From assembly GCA_030220185.1 (NCBI GenBank), contig JASPKZ010005710.1:1154603-1218602 (forward strand): a stretch of 64,000 nt of DNA, given 5' to 3'. The stretch comes from Diploptera punctata (taxonomy: Eukaryota > Arthropoda > Insecta > Blattodea > Blaberidae). The notes beneath the pieces were generated by a model, which was not told the origin of the DNA, did no database searches, and was given only the letters and a program-made list of their open reading frames with translations. Shown piece by piece: positions 33,190 through 44,139 of the stretch; within the stretch, counting starts at the first letter, position 1, and the number at the start of each line of letters is the position of its first letter. Both the position numbers and the translations under genes were made by a program.

Positions 33190-33425
33190 GTATAGAAAAT
33201 AAAGTACTTAGGAACATTTTTGGACTAAATAAAACTGTACCAACTAAATTGGAAACACCATCTTAAAGAATGAGTTCAAATCGGATTCCCAAAGCTGTTT
33301 ATAATTATATACCAAGAGGACGAAGAACTCTGGGCCGTCTTATGAAACGCTGGAGGTAAAATCTTCTATAGGATCGTAACAGGCCTTGGCCTAATACTTG
33401 GAAGGAAGAAGAAGAAGAAGATAAA
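33190..33425 (+). pseudogene. RTE-A scrap joined to an RTE-B tail
   Basis: 33190-33230 translates as ENKVLRNIFGL, an RTE-A motif. 33290-33420 gives a frame with GRRTLGRLMKRW and a (GAA)n tail, an RTE-B end. A small chimera of two truncated insertions. Confidence 0.6.
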
Positions 33426-33499
33426 ACTGTATAACAGTCAACATCATGATCTTTATTGGAATCCAGGTGCAATAAGGCGAGATAATGAAACATAGATTC

Positions 33500-34017
33500 A
33501 ATTCTAGAAATTCTTGATATGCATAAAAAAACCTTAAACTGAAAATATATAAAACTGTTATTCTCCCAGTTCTATTATATGGAAGCCAAACATGGACTTT
33601 CACTTTAAGGGAGGAGATAATATTACGAGTATTTGAGAATAAAGTTCTTAGAAAAATTATTGAACCGAAGAGAGATGAACAGACAGGAGAATGGAGAAGA
33701 CTACATAGCAGTGAGCTACGTGATCTTCGTAGAAAACCAGATATAATAAGAACAGTTAAGTCTCGTAGACTGCGAATGGCAGGTCATGTGACACTAATGG
33801 GAATGAAATGGAGGCATCAAATCTTCTTGTAGGAAAAACAGAGGGAAACGCCGAGTTGGTAGATGAAGGATGAGGTGAGAGAATAATATTAACCATGATT
33901 TGAGGGAAGTAGATTATACAGAGCATGATTGGAAAACATTAGCTCAAGAAAGGGATGCATGGAGAGCTTATGTTTGCGCGGCCACGAACCTACGGGTTCG
34001 ATAGTGCCAGTGAGTTA
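33500..34017 (+). pseudogene. RTE-A 3' fragment
   Basis: Reads LKIYKTVILPVLLYG, FTLREE, VFENKVLRKI, the RRLR/AGHV block and ERDAWRAYVCAATNLRVR with several indels. It ends tacgggttcgatagtgccag, the common RTE-A 3' terminus. Confidence 0.85.
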
Positions 34018-34180
34018 GTTACGTCTCATAGACTGCTATGGGCAGGACATGTATGAATGAGGAATGAAATAGGACCTGGAAATGTCTTTTAGGAAAACCA
34101 GAGAGAAAGAGTCCAATAAGTTGGCCAAGAATGAGGTGGGAGAATAATATTAACCATGATTTAAGGATTAATCTTGGAGA
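34018..34180 (+). pseudogene. second, shorter RTE-A fragment
   Basis: Starts directly after the previous copy with gtctcatagactgctatggg and includes the aggaaaaccagagagaaaga and aatgaggtgggagaataat blocks. It lacks the standard 3' end. Confidence 0.7.
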
Positions 34181-34189
34181 GTGAGGAAG

Positions 34190-34670
34190 ATGTTTTTGGG
34201 AAGTGTTGTATACTGAGTTGATGTGGCGTTTTGAAAAGTGCTGATTTTAGAATTGATTATCGGTTGTTTGAAATCAAGATGCACTCAGCCATGAGATGGA
34301 GAACCTTATATGTTATCAAAATGCAATACCATTAATTATTAACAATTATATATAAATTAATTAGTGTATAATGCTGTTGTGTTATTATTTAATTGTAATA
34401 TTAATGTGTTTTCTTTATGTAATTGTATGTTAATGTTTTTAGTGTATAATGCTATTGTGTTATTATTTAATTGTAATTTTATTATTGTGTTTTCTTTATG
34501 TAATTGTAATGTTATTGCTGTTTTTGTTGTTTATTTTTCTTTACACTAGTACCAATTATTACTTTATTGTAACGGACTGTCAACAGCACGTACGGCTTAC
34601 TGCCCGTGCGACCCATATTTGTAAATAATATTGTAAATATCTTACTTTTTGTCTAATAAAGTCCTACTAC
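34190..34670 (+). mobile_element. 3' end of a non-LTR element (same family as 62376-62950)
   Basis: Shares aacggactgtcaacagcacg, tacggcttactgcccgtgcg, ccatatttgtaaat and the polyadenylation-like tctaataaagtcct with 62830-62945. It also contains a direct duplication of about 90 bp (tagtgtataatgct...ttctttatgtaattg) at 34362-34510. Coding remnants are too decayed to read. Confidence 0.75.
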
Positions 34671-34837
34671 TACTTGTAATAGATACACAGTGGGGAAATT
34701 GATTTGTTCCTCTCGTGTAGATAAGAACGGAACTTGTCTATGATGCAGATGTGCATCGAACCCGGTTTACGATTGCACTATGTTAGTAATACATGTTACG
34801 AGCTAATTTAGATTAAAAACATTAGTATAGGCCTATT

Positions 34838-35060
34838 ACGATGCGATGTTGGGAACTGGTTGTTACAGTAGCGGGAAAATTATTAATTTCCGAGATTCTG
34901 TAAAACACTTCACAAACGTGTGTTGTACATTATTTTTTGCACGATGGTGTTTTCAAATTAATACATAATAGTAAAATAATATCTTTGTTAGAAATATTTG
35001 CGTTCATTATAAACAACTGACCGACGTTAGCAGTCTGGCCAATGTATATACGCTAAATGC
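34838..35060. repeat. dispersed repeat R2
   Basis: Nearly repeated at 43183-43385: tattacgatgcga, gattctgtaaaacac, gcgatggtgttttcaaa-type word, catctttgtt(a/g)gaaata. Unclassified. Confidence 0.8.
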
Positions 35061-35265
35061 CGAAAATAATTAAGTTGAGACTAGGTAGGCCGTACACAAA
35101 AAAGTTCGAGATTAGTAATGTACTTGCTTCCCGAATTGCGTACATACGAATCTTGTTCACTACTGTACTAATAATTATATTTAATTTGATATTTCGCGTG
35201 AATTTGTATCTTGGTTTGAAGAGTTCAATTTGGTAGCAAGGGAATGTTGATAAAACAACTTACTT
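35061..35265. other. no recognisable gene
   Basis: Short AT-rich spacer. Confidence 0.4.
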
Positions 35266-35266
35266 A

Positions 35267-35885
35267 CTTACTCACTGACACTATGGAACCCGTAGTATCG
35301 CCCGTGGTGGACTAGTGGTTATGCTCCTTGCCTCTGGTCCCGAGGATCGCGGGTTCAAACCTGGCTGGGGTGATGGTTTTTTAGGACGGAAAAATCCAAG
35401 GAGCAAGTCCTGCGGTAGGGACTTTAAGCCGTGGGTCCCGAGTCTGAAGATTTTCAGGCTCGTAAAAGATCCTTAAGCCTGAATGAAAAGGTCTCTAAGC
35501 AAAATTTACCCAATTTTCCCGTCCTAGTACTACCTTGGTTTCCTAGATGTCATTATGAGGCGGAACGCTGACCACGGACCACTCAAATTACATCTATACG
35601 AAAACAAGTGTAATTAAATTAGTATGGTTCAAATTCTTCCCTGTAAGGGGAGAGCGTCTAAATCTCTGTTAAGGGAAACATGGTCTTACAAGAAGATCGA
35701 ACTCCTAGGTTCATGGCCTCGCGGACATAAGCTCTCCATACATCCCTATCCTGAGCTAATGCTTTTCAATCATTCCCTGTATAATCTACTTCCCTCAAAT
35801 CGAAGTTAATGTTATTCTCCCACCTCATTATTGTTCTACCAACTGGGCGTTTTCCTTCTGGCTTTCCTACAAGAAGCTTCCGTAC
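35267..35885 (-). mobile_element. RTE-A 3' fragment split by a SINE-A
   Basis: The outer parts 35267-35295 (acttacttacttactcactg, then cgaacccgtag-like) and 35696-35885 (ggttcatggcc, ctgagctaatgcttttc, ccaactgggcgttttccttc) make one RTE-A 3' end with its (TAAG)n tail on the minus strand. The SINE sits in between. Confidence 0.88.
35296..35695 (+). mobile_element. SINE-A nested in RTE-A
   Basis: Head gtggtggactagtggttatg, B box gggttcaaacc. Target duplication of about 14 bp: tatggaacccgtag at left (35282-35295) and atcgaactcctag at right (35696-35708), slightly diverged. Confidence 0.9.
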
Positions 35886-36124
35886 AACTACAATAGTTTA
35901 TTATTGTCTGAATTAGCAGCAGACATTTTAAATAACAGTTTCAGACTGCATATTAATTACAGATATGATTGTGAAGTAGAGGAAGCGGCAAATGCTGCGG
36001 TTAATTATATATTATCAGCACAGTCTAATTAGAATTATCAAAGTGTGATACAAGCGTGTTACAATAAAATTATATTGTATTACTCAATAAAATTTTAAGT
36101 AGGTAACATTTTTACATTATTAAT

Positions 36125-36230
36125 TAAGTCAATTTTTTTCTTCCCTAGAAATTAAGTTTAGCAATTACAACATCCCGTTGTCAATGGATACCTCTGTCGT
36201 AATTTCAACTTACTTTCCTAAAACAGAATG
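36125..36230. repeat. dispersed repeat R3
   Basis: Repeated at 56268-56375: aatttttttcttccctag-type start, agcaattaca, tcaatggatacc and tcaacttactttccta. Unclassified; it may be an end of the element whose coding part is at 36700-37390. Confidence 0.7.
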
Positions 36231-36429
36231 ATAACACTGGTCAACACTGGTTTTGTTGCCCTTGATATAAGATTCATTTTGGATGTATTTATTCTCATAA
36301 TGCATGAAACTAACAATGATTTTGGAAGATTTACTCTGTTTTTTTTTAAATATTTATTTTCATTTTACACTACAAAAATCGGAAAATGTGAAAAAAATAA
36401 CATTTATTTATAATGTCATTTTTTTAAAT

Positions 36430-36600
36430 AAAATTAGTATATCATCATCATGATGAACAAATTCGTTTTAGGCCATGTGGCCTGTACGGTAAACCTAGCG
36501 AAGATGGTCTTGATCTTTCCACCGATGTTTTGGTCTTCCTTGGTCCCTATGTCCAGTTGGGGTATATTGGAATGCCAATTTTGGAAGTCTAAAATTAGTA
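36430..36600 (-). pseudogene. RTE-B 3' scrap with (ATC)n-side tail
   Basis: The minus-strand frame reads PTGHRDQGRPKHRWKDQD and ends in a (GAT)n-like stretch at 36444-36452. The R-G-R-P-K-x-R-W motif is the end of this LINE family. Confidence 0.65.
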
Positions 36601-36699
36601 TATACCGACGTAAATAGAAAGAAAACTGTCGAAAACTCATGTTATACTTCAGTGAAACGCTTTTTATAAGATTTTATTCTATAATTTTTTAGGGGAAAA

Positions 36700-37390
36700 T
36701 CTCATTTTAAAGACCAGCAGTAATCTGCCATCATGTGACGGTCCCATCTACCCTGATACCTTTCTTCCATTACTTTTAGATTCCGGTGAAAGCACTTTCC
36801 CTGTTCGTCGCTATAATTTCCTAAATTATCCGGAAATCTATCCACGTGACTGTGGAGAAAGTGTAACTTTATACTCATATTTGCTCCTACAATCTTGAAA
36901 CTTGTCAACATGTTTTGCACAATTTCTTTATAATTTGGTGCTTTATAGTTACCTAGGAAATTTTCTACTACCAATACGAAACCTTTCCAAGCTTCACTTT
37001 CCGGAACAGACATATCTTTGATAAAATTTTCATCTTTCATCAATTGCCGAATTTGAGGACCCACAAATATTCCGCCTTTTAACTTTTACATACTGAGCTT
37101 AGGAAATTTTCTACAAATGTATTTTAAACATTCTCCTTCCTTGTCCAAACGCTTTGACAAATTGTTTTATATTACCTAACTTGATATGTGATGGTGGAAG
37201 TATGATTTTGTCTCTGCTTAGTAACGGCTTGTTTATTACTTTGGCTTAACCGACAGTTAAGGACTTTCTCAAAGGCCACACATCTTGTTCCCAATGAAGT
37301 TGCTTTGGTCTAATATCCCACAAACAAATAAAGCAAGGGTATTTTGTGTATCCACATGTATTTATACATAGAAGCTTATCCAGATGCACG
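36700..37390 (-). pseudogene. uncharacterised arthropod protein family, broken copy
   Basis: The open part (36702-37064, 120 codons) has GPQIRQLMKDENF, SEAWKGFVLVVENFLGNYKA, NMSIKLHFLHSHVDRFPDNL and GNYSDEQGKCFH and ends MMADYCWSLK. Upstream in other frames: GYTKYPCFICLWDIR, WPLRKSLTV, INKPLLSRDKIILPPSHIKL and QFVKAF. These are landmarks of a large family I have seen repeatedly in arthropod genomes without a known function, probably carried by a transposon. There is one in-frame stop after SLTVG and a second near IHL. C-terminal copies occur at 16296-16425 and 17578-17690. Confidence 0.75.
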
Positions 37391-38505
37391 TTGTGAGTAC
37401 TTTAATTTTGTCAAATAACTGAGATCCAGGTCGATGTGCGGAGTGAGGGGTACGAGAATGGGGATCACGTGATGCTTGTATGTACGAAAAAAGTGCGTAG
37501 AAATCAAATCATGGCTGGAAATATAAATTTTATTAGTAACAAGCCGTTTACTGTTTAATATATAAGATACGCAAAAAATCATAAAAAACTAGAGCACATT
37601 CAGCACTTTTATGAATATATTTATTACAAACTGCTGGTTTTCTTAGGGCTTAAAGGACCTTCGGGACTTGGAAGTTTTGGTAGCATGAGGTTCTAGCCGA
37701 GCGTTAGTATGTGGATGTATTAGTTATAAAGGCATACGTGTTTTTGAACATAAATAAATTGATTCTTAATTTAACTATTTTATTTCTAGCGTAAAATGAT
37801 TACAATAACCTTAAGTAATCCTAACCCTAAATAACTAATCTAAGCTTATATTAAGAAAACCTACATTCTAACTTTCTGGGGTTTGAGGGAGGGAGATGTG
37901 GGTTTTATAAATCTACCTAATCTACATTCTAAAAATTATCTAATCACTCTTTAACTTAGACATATATAGTATGAAACTATTCAAAATACTTGATTGCATT
38001 TCTAGCTGTTCCTAGCGAATTAATTAAGAAGAATGGTTGGTAGACTTACCCATCAGCTACTCTTGTTTTCACAGACAGACACGAGTCCCCTACTTTGCCA
38101 GGGTTAAATACTAAACTTCGACCTACATCTCCACTAACTGTACTAACATTCCATTAGTCTAAATGCAGAGATTTTAAGTTAGCCTTGCAAACTTTGTTCT
38201 TGCCATAAGTCAAAATTCTGTCCTGAAATATAATATGTCTAAGTGCTTTATTTCAACAACTGTTTTATTTGAATAATTAAAATAATCTATGAAATAATTA
38301 AATATCTATGTAAAATACTCTATGTATTCATAACAATATGCGTAAACTGTGCACTTGAAAACATAGAAATTCGCAGATATATCCAGGGTAACAAAAAAAA
38401 TTGTAGAGCTGTGTAATTAGGCCATTATTAGTCGCCTATAGGAGTGGACAAATAAATTAAACCAATTGGTGTATCTTATAGGCTACATTGTCAATTTAAG
38501 GGTTA
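37391..38505. other. no recognisable gene
   Basis: AT-rich. A short minus frame at 37376-37582 might extend the family above (HHVIPILVPLTPHIDLDLSY) but is not certain. The rest has no supported feature. Confidence 0.4.
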
Positions 38506-38519
38506 AAATCGCTCCTGGT

Positions 38520-39423
38520 TATATAGAAACAAATTCTAAAATAGACTGCGGAGATAAAATTAGTAAACAAAACATAGGAATAAACCAGGGAGTAAGACAA
38601 GGGTGTCCATTGTCACCAATATTATTTAATTTATACTTGGACCATGTCATAAATGAATGGCAAGAACAAATTAATATAAATAGTGGTATTGACAAACTCT
38701 GCTTTTTGCAGACGATCAAGTAATAATGACAGCATCAGAAATGCTTTACAACAATTCCTTTATACTTTAAATAATATCTCTCTAAAATACAATTTAAGAA
38801 TATCTACATCTAAAACAAAAATATTAACTCTGAAAGGAAATGTGCAATAAGAACAAAAATAATGATAAACAATGTAATTATAGACCAAGTTTAGAATTTT
38901 AATTATTTGGGATGTCATTTAGGCAATGACAGAAATTTAGATAAACGCACTAAAATACAACGATTCAATTATCTATGTGGCACAATTAAACGCACTTTGT
39001 TGAATAAAACTAGAAAATAAACTATTTTGAAGTTTTACAAAGTATTGGCAGTTCCATCTCTTATCTATGGATGTGAAACCTGGACATTAACAAAGGCAGA
39101 TAGTAAACAAATAGAGGCTGCTGAAATGAAGATGTTGAGAGGAATAGCAGGATACCAAAGGACCGATAAAAAGAAAAACGAACATATAAGAACAGAACTT
39201 AATATATTTAATCTCTGTGAAAGAATAAAATATTATCAAAATGCTTATCTTCAGCACGTATTACGAATGAATGAACAGCGCATACCAAGAAGACTGTATA
39301 ATTATAAATCAAAAGGGAGAAGAATGTTGGGAAGACCATTGAAGAGATGGAAGGACCAATTCGACCTATAATGAGATCGGAACAGGCCATTGGGCTTAAT
39401 CCTTGTTGTTGATGATGATGATG
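38520..39423 (+). mobile_element. RTE-B insertion with a 14-bp target duplication
   Basis: Flanked by AAATCGCTCCTGGT on both sides (38506-38519 and 39424-39437). Coding remnants: NQGVRQGCPLSPILFNLYLD, then a broken catalytic region (frameshift leaving ADDQV), then MKFYKVLAVPSLIYGCETWT, AEMKMLRGIAGYQRTDKKK and GRRMLGRPLKRWKDQF. The tail is (GAT)n. A homologous minus-strand copy is at 61445-61990. The fingers region and endonuclease are missing. Confidence 0.93.
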
Positions 39424-39437
39424 AAATCGCTCCTGGT

Positions 39438-40250
39438 ATAATAGTCTGTCAGATAAAGTCACCTCAATTTACGGCTCTCTATTATTTAGTAATAACGATC
39501 TAGTGTACTAGGTTTCATGTGAATACAGTACGTGTTAATGGAAGGAAGATAAAGATTTAAAACACACAGAATATGAGCCATGTTAGAACATAACTTCCAT
39601 GTTAGGAGCTGTACTAAACGTGTTAAAACTTATAGAAGCGTAATATTTCATCCCTGTAAATATTTTGATCGCCTTATGGAACACGCAACACTTTTCTTGA
39701 TTTATTACTTGACTTTTATGAACCTGACTGTGACGTCAAGAAGGCGGTGGTTGATGATTACCACGACCACTTTTAACCCCATTTACTTTTACAGGATATA
39801 AAATAACGTATCGTGATGTTTTCATTTAACGAAATGTTTCAAAAAGTCATAAGCGTCACTGTCAGCGAGATATACGGATTTTCTGGAATTTCTAAGATGA
39901 AACCTTAAGGACATCAAGTAAGCACTGACAACGTTTTGGTGAAATTGAATTTTGGATTGATGGTTATTGTCAGAGCTGTCTCAAGATAATGTTGTGAGTT
40001 ACTTTTCTTTCAAACGCGAAGAAAACAATTCTCGTGCTCACTCGACGTTTGAGTTTTATTATATTTTTATACAGCGTGTCCCAGAAATTCTTGCACAATT
40101 TGTGTTAGTTGAATGACAAAATATGTTTAGTCTTCAACCTAAGTTTGACTCTAAATGTACATATCGAGTATAATTCAAATGGTCGAAAAGATTTTTCCAT
40201 TTGGACGGTAATGAACCGTGGCTTTTGGGATTCTGTTCGTGGACATATAG
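39438..40250. other. no recognisable gene
   Basis: No exon or domain identified. A cagcgtgtcccagaaattc word at about 40074 resembles a mariner terminus but has no partner. Confidence 0.35.
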
Positions 40251-41543
40251 GGTGTCCCAATATGATAACCGGATTTGAATCGGCAGCCCAATTTTTTTTA
40301 CTATGAGGTTGGCAGCACTTTACCTACACTTATTGTTTTCTATATTTGTTGCAATTACTGGATATGGAGTGTTATACTGCTGAACAACGAGTTTTAATTG
40401 TGAAAACTCATTACCAGAATGGTGCGTGTTATGCTCAAACTGTTCGAAGGCTTCGTGCGCTCTTAGGCCGGAATAATGCGCCTAATGAGTCAACTGTTCG
40501 GAAGCTGATCACGAAATTCGAGGGCAACAGAGAACGCTGCAAACATTCCAACATCCGAACGCACTCGTCGTATGTGGTCTGTTCAGAACATCGTCATTGT
40601 GAGAGATAGTGTTCAAGTGAGTCTGAACAAATCCATTCGTCGACGTTCACAGCAGTTGGGCATTTCAAGAAGTTCATTGCAGAGGATTCTCGTGAAAGAT
40701 CTGTACATGCATGCATTTGAAGCGCAGTTAACCCAAGAACTGAAAACCAACAGACCATTTGCAACGAAGGAAGTTCGTTCAGTGGATTCTTGAGAGGCAA
40801 CATGCAGACCACAACTTTGCCAACAAAATTATCTTTAGTGACGAGGCTCATTCTCATCTTTAAGGCTTCCTACACAACCACAATTGTCACACTTGGGAAC
40901 AGAAAACCCTAAAAAAATTATTGAAAAGGGATTACACCCTCAACGAGTGACTGTTGGTGTGGACTTTGGGCCGGGGGAGTGATAGGGCCTTACTTTTTCG
41001 AAGATGACGATGGCAATGACACAACAATTAATGAAGAACGTTACCGTAATATGGTTACGGATTTCTTGTGGTCTTATTTGGATGACATTGATTACGAACA
41101 GTTGTGGTTCCAGCAAGATGGCGACACCTCCAACGTGACTATTAATTTGTTGCGTGAGAAATTTCCAAACCGAGTCCTTTCGCGCAGAGGTGACCAAAAC
41201 TGGCCACCAAGGTCATGTGACCTGACACTGTACGACTTCTTTATTTGGGGGTTTTTCAAATCACAGGTTTATGAACACAATTCCCGAACCATACAAGACC
41301 TGAAGCAGAAAATTCGATGTGTCAGCGCCGAACCTCCAGGGGCAAGACTGTGCAAAAGTAATCACACATTTCATGGACAGAGTCACTAGCTGCAGAGCAT
41401 CTCGTGGTGGACATATGCCAGATGTAATTTTCCGTACTTAAATCGGAACGTATACCCTTTGTGTTCATGTATAAATATATGTCATTTCTTTCAAATATAG
41501 TTTATTTTGTGCATTATTAAATCCGGCGTTCTTATTGGGACAC
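40251..41543 (+). mobile_element. mariner-like transposon with both termini
   Basis: Terminal inverted repeats: left 40251-40279 (gtgtcccaatatgataacc, ggatttgaa) and right 41517-41543 (ttaaatccggcg, ttcttattgggacac). The transposase frame is on the plus strand. Confidence 0.88.
40361..41388 (+). pseudogene. mariner-like transposase, frameshifted
   Basis: The N-terminus is MECYTAEQRVLIVKTHYQNG, with a helix-turn-helix STVRKLITKFE and a second one RRRSQQLGISRSSLQRILVK. The catalytic parts are IIFSDEAHSHL (first Asp), YEQLWFQQDGD (second Asp) and WPPRSCDLTLYDFFIWGFF (third acidic position, about 33 residues on). The frame breaks near 40560, 40790, 40865 and 40980. The C-terminal RTIQDLKQKIR is typical. 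It cannot make a full protein as it stands. Confidence 0.88.
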
Positions 41544-41589
41544 GTTTACATTGAACATGGGTTTTCCAATTGTTGCAAAGGGTGAGTAA

Positions 41590-42005
41590 ATATATTTATT
41601 ATTTATTTACTTCTTATTCTTCACTTTACGGGCTAGGCAAATTGCCTGTTCCGCCTCACAGTTGTTCTGTCCATCTTTTCACCGGCCTTCCTACATTCCT
41701 TGAGCCGCTTGGCTTGTAATTAAATGCTGCTTTTGGTAACCTTGTACACATCCATTATTTTCTACATGTCTAAACCATTTTTTCTCTATATTCATTGATT
41801 TTATCATTCAATGGATATATATTTAACTCTGTTCTTGATGTTTTCATTCTTTATTCGATCCATTGTTCTAAGGAAGTTCATTTCTACGCTTTGTATTCTA
41901 CTTTATAATTTTTGGTTATTACTCAAGTTTCACTCCCATAAAGTAATGCAGGAACTGCCAATGTTTTATAAAACTTCAATCTAGTATCTCTTTTATTTAT
42001 TTACT
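41590..42005 (-). pseudogene. C-terminal RTE-B fragment
   Basis: Minus-strand translation gives a decayed FYKTLAVPALLYGSET-like stretch near 41950 and KMDRTT...EAEQAI near 41660, matching the order in the other RTE-B tails. Confidence 0.6.
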
Positions 42006-42239
42006 TAAAGAACAAAACAAGAAGAGATATTAGATTGTTTAATTTCCAAGACATCGAGGTCGTCATCATTTACGTCCTTATCAATAACACACCAATAATA
42101 ACTGGTTCCATTTATTTCTCGACAAACTATAACATTAATCAAATCTGAACTTAAAAAAATAATATACTTTTGTAAACAACAATTTTTTTTATTTGGTGGA
42201 AATTTTAATGCTAAAAATAAAAAAAATATAAAATGTAAC

Positions 42240-42441
42240 TGTATTATCCCCTCACTATGGTGATTGTCCATTGGCTCGCTTTGTTTCCCCGCAGTCCGTA
42301 GTTGTTATATATAATTAAATACAAAGATGCCGACTTACCGCCACTATAATAATTCCGCATGTTAATCATTGTCAAGCATTGTCGCGCGGTACCCGCCTTT
42401 ATATAAACGGACAACTATCATAGTGAGGCGATTATAACAAA
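42240..42441. mobile_element. small TIR element (MITE-like)
   Basis: Imperfect terminal inverted repeats: left tcccctcactatggtgattg (42246) and right caactatcatagtgaggcga (42413). About 200 bp, noncoding. Confidence 0.6.
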
Positions 42442-42792
42442 ACCAATGCTCCTGAAAAAGTACTTGAAGAAACGGTAGAGAGTTATAGGTTTACTGTTTT
42501 AACTCCGGACGAGCCAATCTTTTATCCATAATCAGCAAGAGGTTCTCGATATCTTAGACATTTGTCTGTGCGCTAGAGATATCCAACCCAATGATCTCTG
42601 CATCCTCCATGAGTGGACTCGAACCATCTGCCGGTATTATTACAATAACGTGCTGTCATATTCCGGAACGTTACTCAAAATAGGCGTAAAACAAATTGTC
42701 TTGAAACATTTTAAAATCACGTTGCTTCTTCCACACACAGCAAATATTAACACTAAAGATGAAATAGATAATTATACCGATTTATTTACTAA
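42442..42792. other. no recognisable gene
   Basis: A B-box-like word (ggttcgagtcc on the minus strand, about 42615) occurs without a convincing A box. Nothing else. Confidence 0.35.
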
Positions 42793-42794
42793 TT

Positions 42795-43087
42795 AAAGTA
42801 AAGTAAAGTAAAGTGATCCCACAACAGGCCTCAGGAGGCCCTTGGGTGTAGTAGGAGGGTTAAGGCTCCCACTTTTTCTAGACAATCGGCACTTTATGTC
42901 AGCCGGGTTGTCAGCCCTGCGTGACGGCCGCCTTTACCCCAGAACAAGCGTCTGGTAACTCATTTCCGTTAGAGGCTGAGTCGACCCCAGGGCCATAGTG
43001 CCGCCAGAGGGTTTGGGTCAGTTAAATAAAAATCCCTGACCCCCAACGGGACTTGAACCCTCGACCCTCCGGCTTGTAGCTCAGTGT
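42795..43087 (-). mobile_element. SINE-C
   Basis: Full body: aggcctcaggaggcccttgg, ggttaaggctcccacttttt, gtcagccgggttgtcagccc; head ggacttgaaccctcgaccct. Truncated just inside the A box. Confidence 0.9.
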
Positions 43088-43182
43088 TAATACAATACAA
43101 AATAGTACAAAGAAAAACAAAATAAACTCAAATAACTATTCTTTCTATTGTGACAACTTAACAACAACAAAAAATAGTATAT

Positions 43183-43385
43183 TACGATGCGAGGTTGGGA
43201 AGTGGTTTTTACAGAATCGAGGATTCTGTAAAACACCTCACAAATGTGCGTTGTACATTATTTTTTGAGCGATGGTGTTTTCAAAATAATAAATGGTAGT
43301 AAAATAACATATAACATCTTTGTTGGAAATACGTGTGTTCATTATAGACAATTGACTAACGTCAACAGTGTGGGCAACGTTTATT
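43183..43385. repeat. dispersed repeat R2
   Basis: The second copy of the repeat at 34838-35060. Confidence 0.8.
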
Positions 43386-44138
43386 AGTTGAAACAACAGG
43401 AGGCCTTGAGACCAATTATTGATAACATGGCCGAAAGTTTGTATTTATTGTTTTATATTGTTTAAAATAAAGTTCAGTTCATTTAAAATGCAGTGATTTG
43501 TTTCGTATAATGTATATTAACACTATCTTTTGGACATTTTTTGTATATGCTTCGTGCGTAGTTTACATAGAGGACAGTGGTTTTACTTCCCGAACGTGGG
43601 TGTAAATGTAATATTACTGTATAGTTATTTAGGTTGGCAACCCCGAAATGTAGGAAGTTGAACTTTCAATAATGGTCGCCATTGCTGTAAGTACGACAAA
43701 ACGCACCACCGCGCAAGAAATATATTAATGTGAAAATACATTAATAAAAATGGAAAAAAAAAATATAGAAATCCCAAGGATAAAACTACCGATAATTTTT
43801 TTAAACCAATTTTATTAGACAAGAGGTTGGTAAATTTAAAAAAACAGAACCTTTAAAATGAACTAAATAACAGTATCAAAAACAAATGAGACCTGGGATT
43901 TCATAAATAAACTTGGAAAGAATACATATACAACTCCACTGGAGGATGGACGACGGCTACCCATATTAAGCTAATAATTTTGAGAGGATATTTCAGGAGA
44001 ACAACGATCTTCAACCGAAATAAAATTTATTAGAAGAAATGGACGTGAATATAGTGGAGCTCGGTGCTATGGATTCATAACTTCGAGCTCCCTTTGGATC
44101 ACTCACACGAAACTCAGAAATTTGATTAAAAACACCTA
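43386..44138. other. no recognisable gene
   Basis: AT-rich spacer with no supported feature. Confidence 0.4.
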
Positions 44139-44139
44139 C

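Noticed and set aside
32939..33217. A 92-codon minus frame containing KPEGRGFKSRRVR
   Set aside because: It reads across the tRNA head and body of SINE-C; such peptides are familiar repeat artefacts.
42580..42640. A possible tRNA or SINE head (B-box-like ggttcgagtcc on the minus strand)
   Set aside because: No convincing A box or acceptor pairing.
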